Source: Pseudomonas sp. p1(2021b) (lineage in GTDB: Bacteria; Pseudomonadota; Gammaproteobacteria; Pseudomonadales; Pseudomonadaceae). From it: a stretch of DNA of 64,000 bases. Shown in pieces: positions 63,183 through 64,000 of this stretch (positions are counted from its first letter, which is position 1; the number at the start of each line of letters is the position of its first letter). Made by a program: the position numbers and the translations under genes. The notes beneath the pieces were generated by a model. It was given only the letters and a program-made list of their open reading frames with translations. It searched no databases and was not told where the DNA came from. The stretch spans positions 4,990,501 to 5,054,500 of the forward strand of contig NZ_CP083746.1 in the NCBI RefSeq assembly GCF_020151015.1. The letters run 5' to 3'.

Positions 63183-64000
63183 TTACAGCTTGATCCAGGT
63201 CGCCTTCAGCTCGGTGTACTTCTCCAGTGCATGCAGCGACTTGTCACGGCCGTTGCCCGACTGCTTGAAGCCGCCGAACGGCGCGGTCATGTCGCCGCCA
63301 TCGTACTGGTTGACCCACACGCTGCCTGCGCGCACGGCGCGGGCGGTCTGGTGGGCCTTGGAAATGTCCGAGGTCCAGATGCCGGCGGCCAGGCCGTATG
63401 GCGTGTCGTTGGCGATGGCCACGGCTTCCTCGGCGGTGTCGAAGGTGATCACCGACAACACGGGGCCGAAGATCTCTTCCTTGGCGATCTTCATGGCGTT
63501 GGTCACGCCGTCGAAGATGGTCGGCTCGACATAGGTGCCGCCGGTTTCCTCCAGAGTGCGCTTACCGCCAGCCAGCAGCTTGGCGCCATCCTGGTGGCCG
63601 GCCTCGATGTACGACAGCACAGTGTTCATCTGCTGGGTATCGACCAACGCACCGACGGTGGTCTCGGGATCCAGCGGGTTGCCCGGCTTCCAGGCCTTCA
63701 GGGCCTCGACCACCATCGGCAGGAACTGGTCCTTGATCGAGCGCTCGACCAGTAGGCGGGAGCCGGCAGTGCAGACCTCGCCCTGGTTGAAGGCGATGGC
63801 GCTGGCAGCAGCCTCGGCGGCAGCCTTCAGGTCAGGCGCGTCGGCGAACACGATGTTCGGGCTCTTGCCGCCGGCTTCCAGCCAGACACGCTTCATGTTC
63901 GACTCGCCCGCATAGACCATCAGCTGCTTGGCGATCTTGGTAGAGCCGGTGAACACCAAGGTGTCGACGTCCATGTGCAGGGCCAGGGCCTTGCCCACGG
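63183..64000 (-). CDS. NAD(P)-dependent aldehyde dehydrogenase (5' end outside window)
   Basis: The last about 272 residues of an ALDH: TLVFTGSTKIAKQLM, the general base Glu in WLEAGGKSPNIVF, the nucleophilic Cys in NQGEVCTAGSRLL, and EEIFGPVLSV. The PFGGFKQSGNGRDKSLHAL tail suits the gamma-glutamyl-aminobutyraldehyde dehydrogenase (PuuC/KauB-like) group, which would follow the PuuB-like oxidase in putrescine degradation. The N-terminus lies past the right edge, so the true start cannot be seen. Confidence 0.85.
   Translation of the reverse strand, partial: VGKALALHMDVDTLVFTGSTKIAKQLMVYAGESNMKRVWLEAGGKSPNIVFADAPDLKAAAEAAASAIAFNQGEVCTAGSRLLVERSIKDQFLPMVVEALKAWKPGNPLDPETTVGALVDTQQMNTVLSYIEAGHQDGAKLLAGGKRTLEETGGTYVEPTIFDGVTNAMKIAKEEIFGPVLSVITFDTAEEAVAIANDTPYGLAAGIWTSDISKAHQTARAVRAGSVWVNQYDGGDMTAPFGGFKQSGNGRDKSLHALEKYTELKATWIKL

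Overview
The window is chromosomal DNA of a Pseudomonas, most likely of the P. putida group. The signs are high GC, the heme/argH/cyaA and lysA-dapF-xerC blocks in the usual Pseudomonas order, the lysine-catabolism genes amaA-amaB-hglS, and more than a dozen copies of the roughly 35-bp P. putida-type REP palindrome, mostly as inverted pairs between genes. No rRNA, tRNA or CRISPR array was seen.

Layout. 1-8,025: minus-strand heme genes hemY (cut by the window edge), hemX, hemD, hemC; the orphan response regulator algR; divergent argH; a glutathione transferase and two small hypothetical genes. 8,174-22,096: cyaA, rnk, cyaY, the lppL-lysA-dapF-DUF484-xerC-HAD operon, sutA, glnK-amtB behind a good sigma-54 promoter with two NtrC-like sites, ubiK and comM.

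22,146-29,407 is an accessory island abutting the 3' end of comM and ending in a second, frameshifted copy of the comM 3' end. It lacks REP elements and has lower GC. It holds an IS3-family transposase relic; an AAA+ ATPase and a large subtilase overlapping by 4 bp, which match the ietAS anti-phage pair; a second, separate cytoplasmic subtilase; the 5' stump of a DUF4917/SIR2-like gene; a 386-residue protein with a HEPN-like motif; and a decayed SemiSWEET transporter. This is the part most likely to hold something new.

29,581-36,000: a KefC-type K+/H+ antiporter; a small protein gene behind a strikingly structured leader; an isolated PBECR-like nuclease-fold protein; a LysR regulator; an isochorismatase-family hydrolase; and an MscS channel fused to a cyclic-nucleotide-binding domain (35,622-37,049). 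37,095-42,629: pipecolate/lysine catabolism (amaA, amaB, LysR regulator, hglS), which takes pipecolate to 2-aminoadipate and 2-oxoadipate to D-2-hydroxyglutarate.

42,682-64,000: a LysR regulator whose C-terminus is encoded by a REP element, a MATE pump, a GGDEF-EAL protein, rep helicase, xpt, a CoA hydrolase/transferase, cytochrome c5, a XRE-cupin regulator, the D-alanine set alr/dadX-dadA-lrp, a YkgJ-type protein, a PuuB-like oxidoreductase, a DUF1127 protein, a MocR regulator, a phospholipase-D lipoprotein, an MFS permease, and the 3' part of an aldehyde dehydrogenase. PuuB and the aldehyde dehydrogenase suggest polyamine/GABA catabolism.
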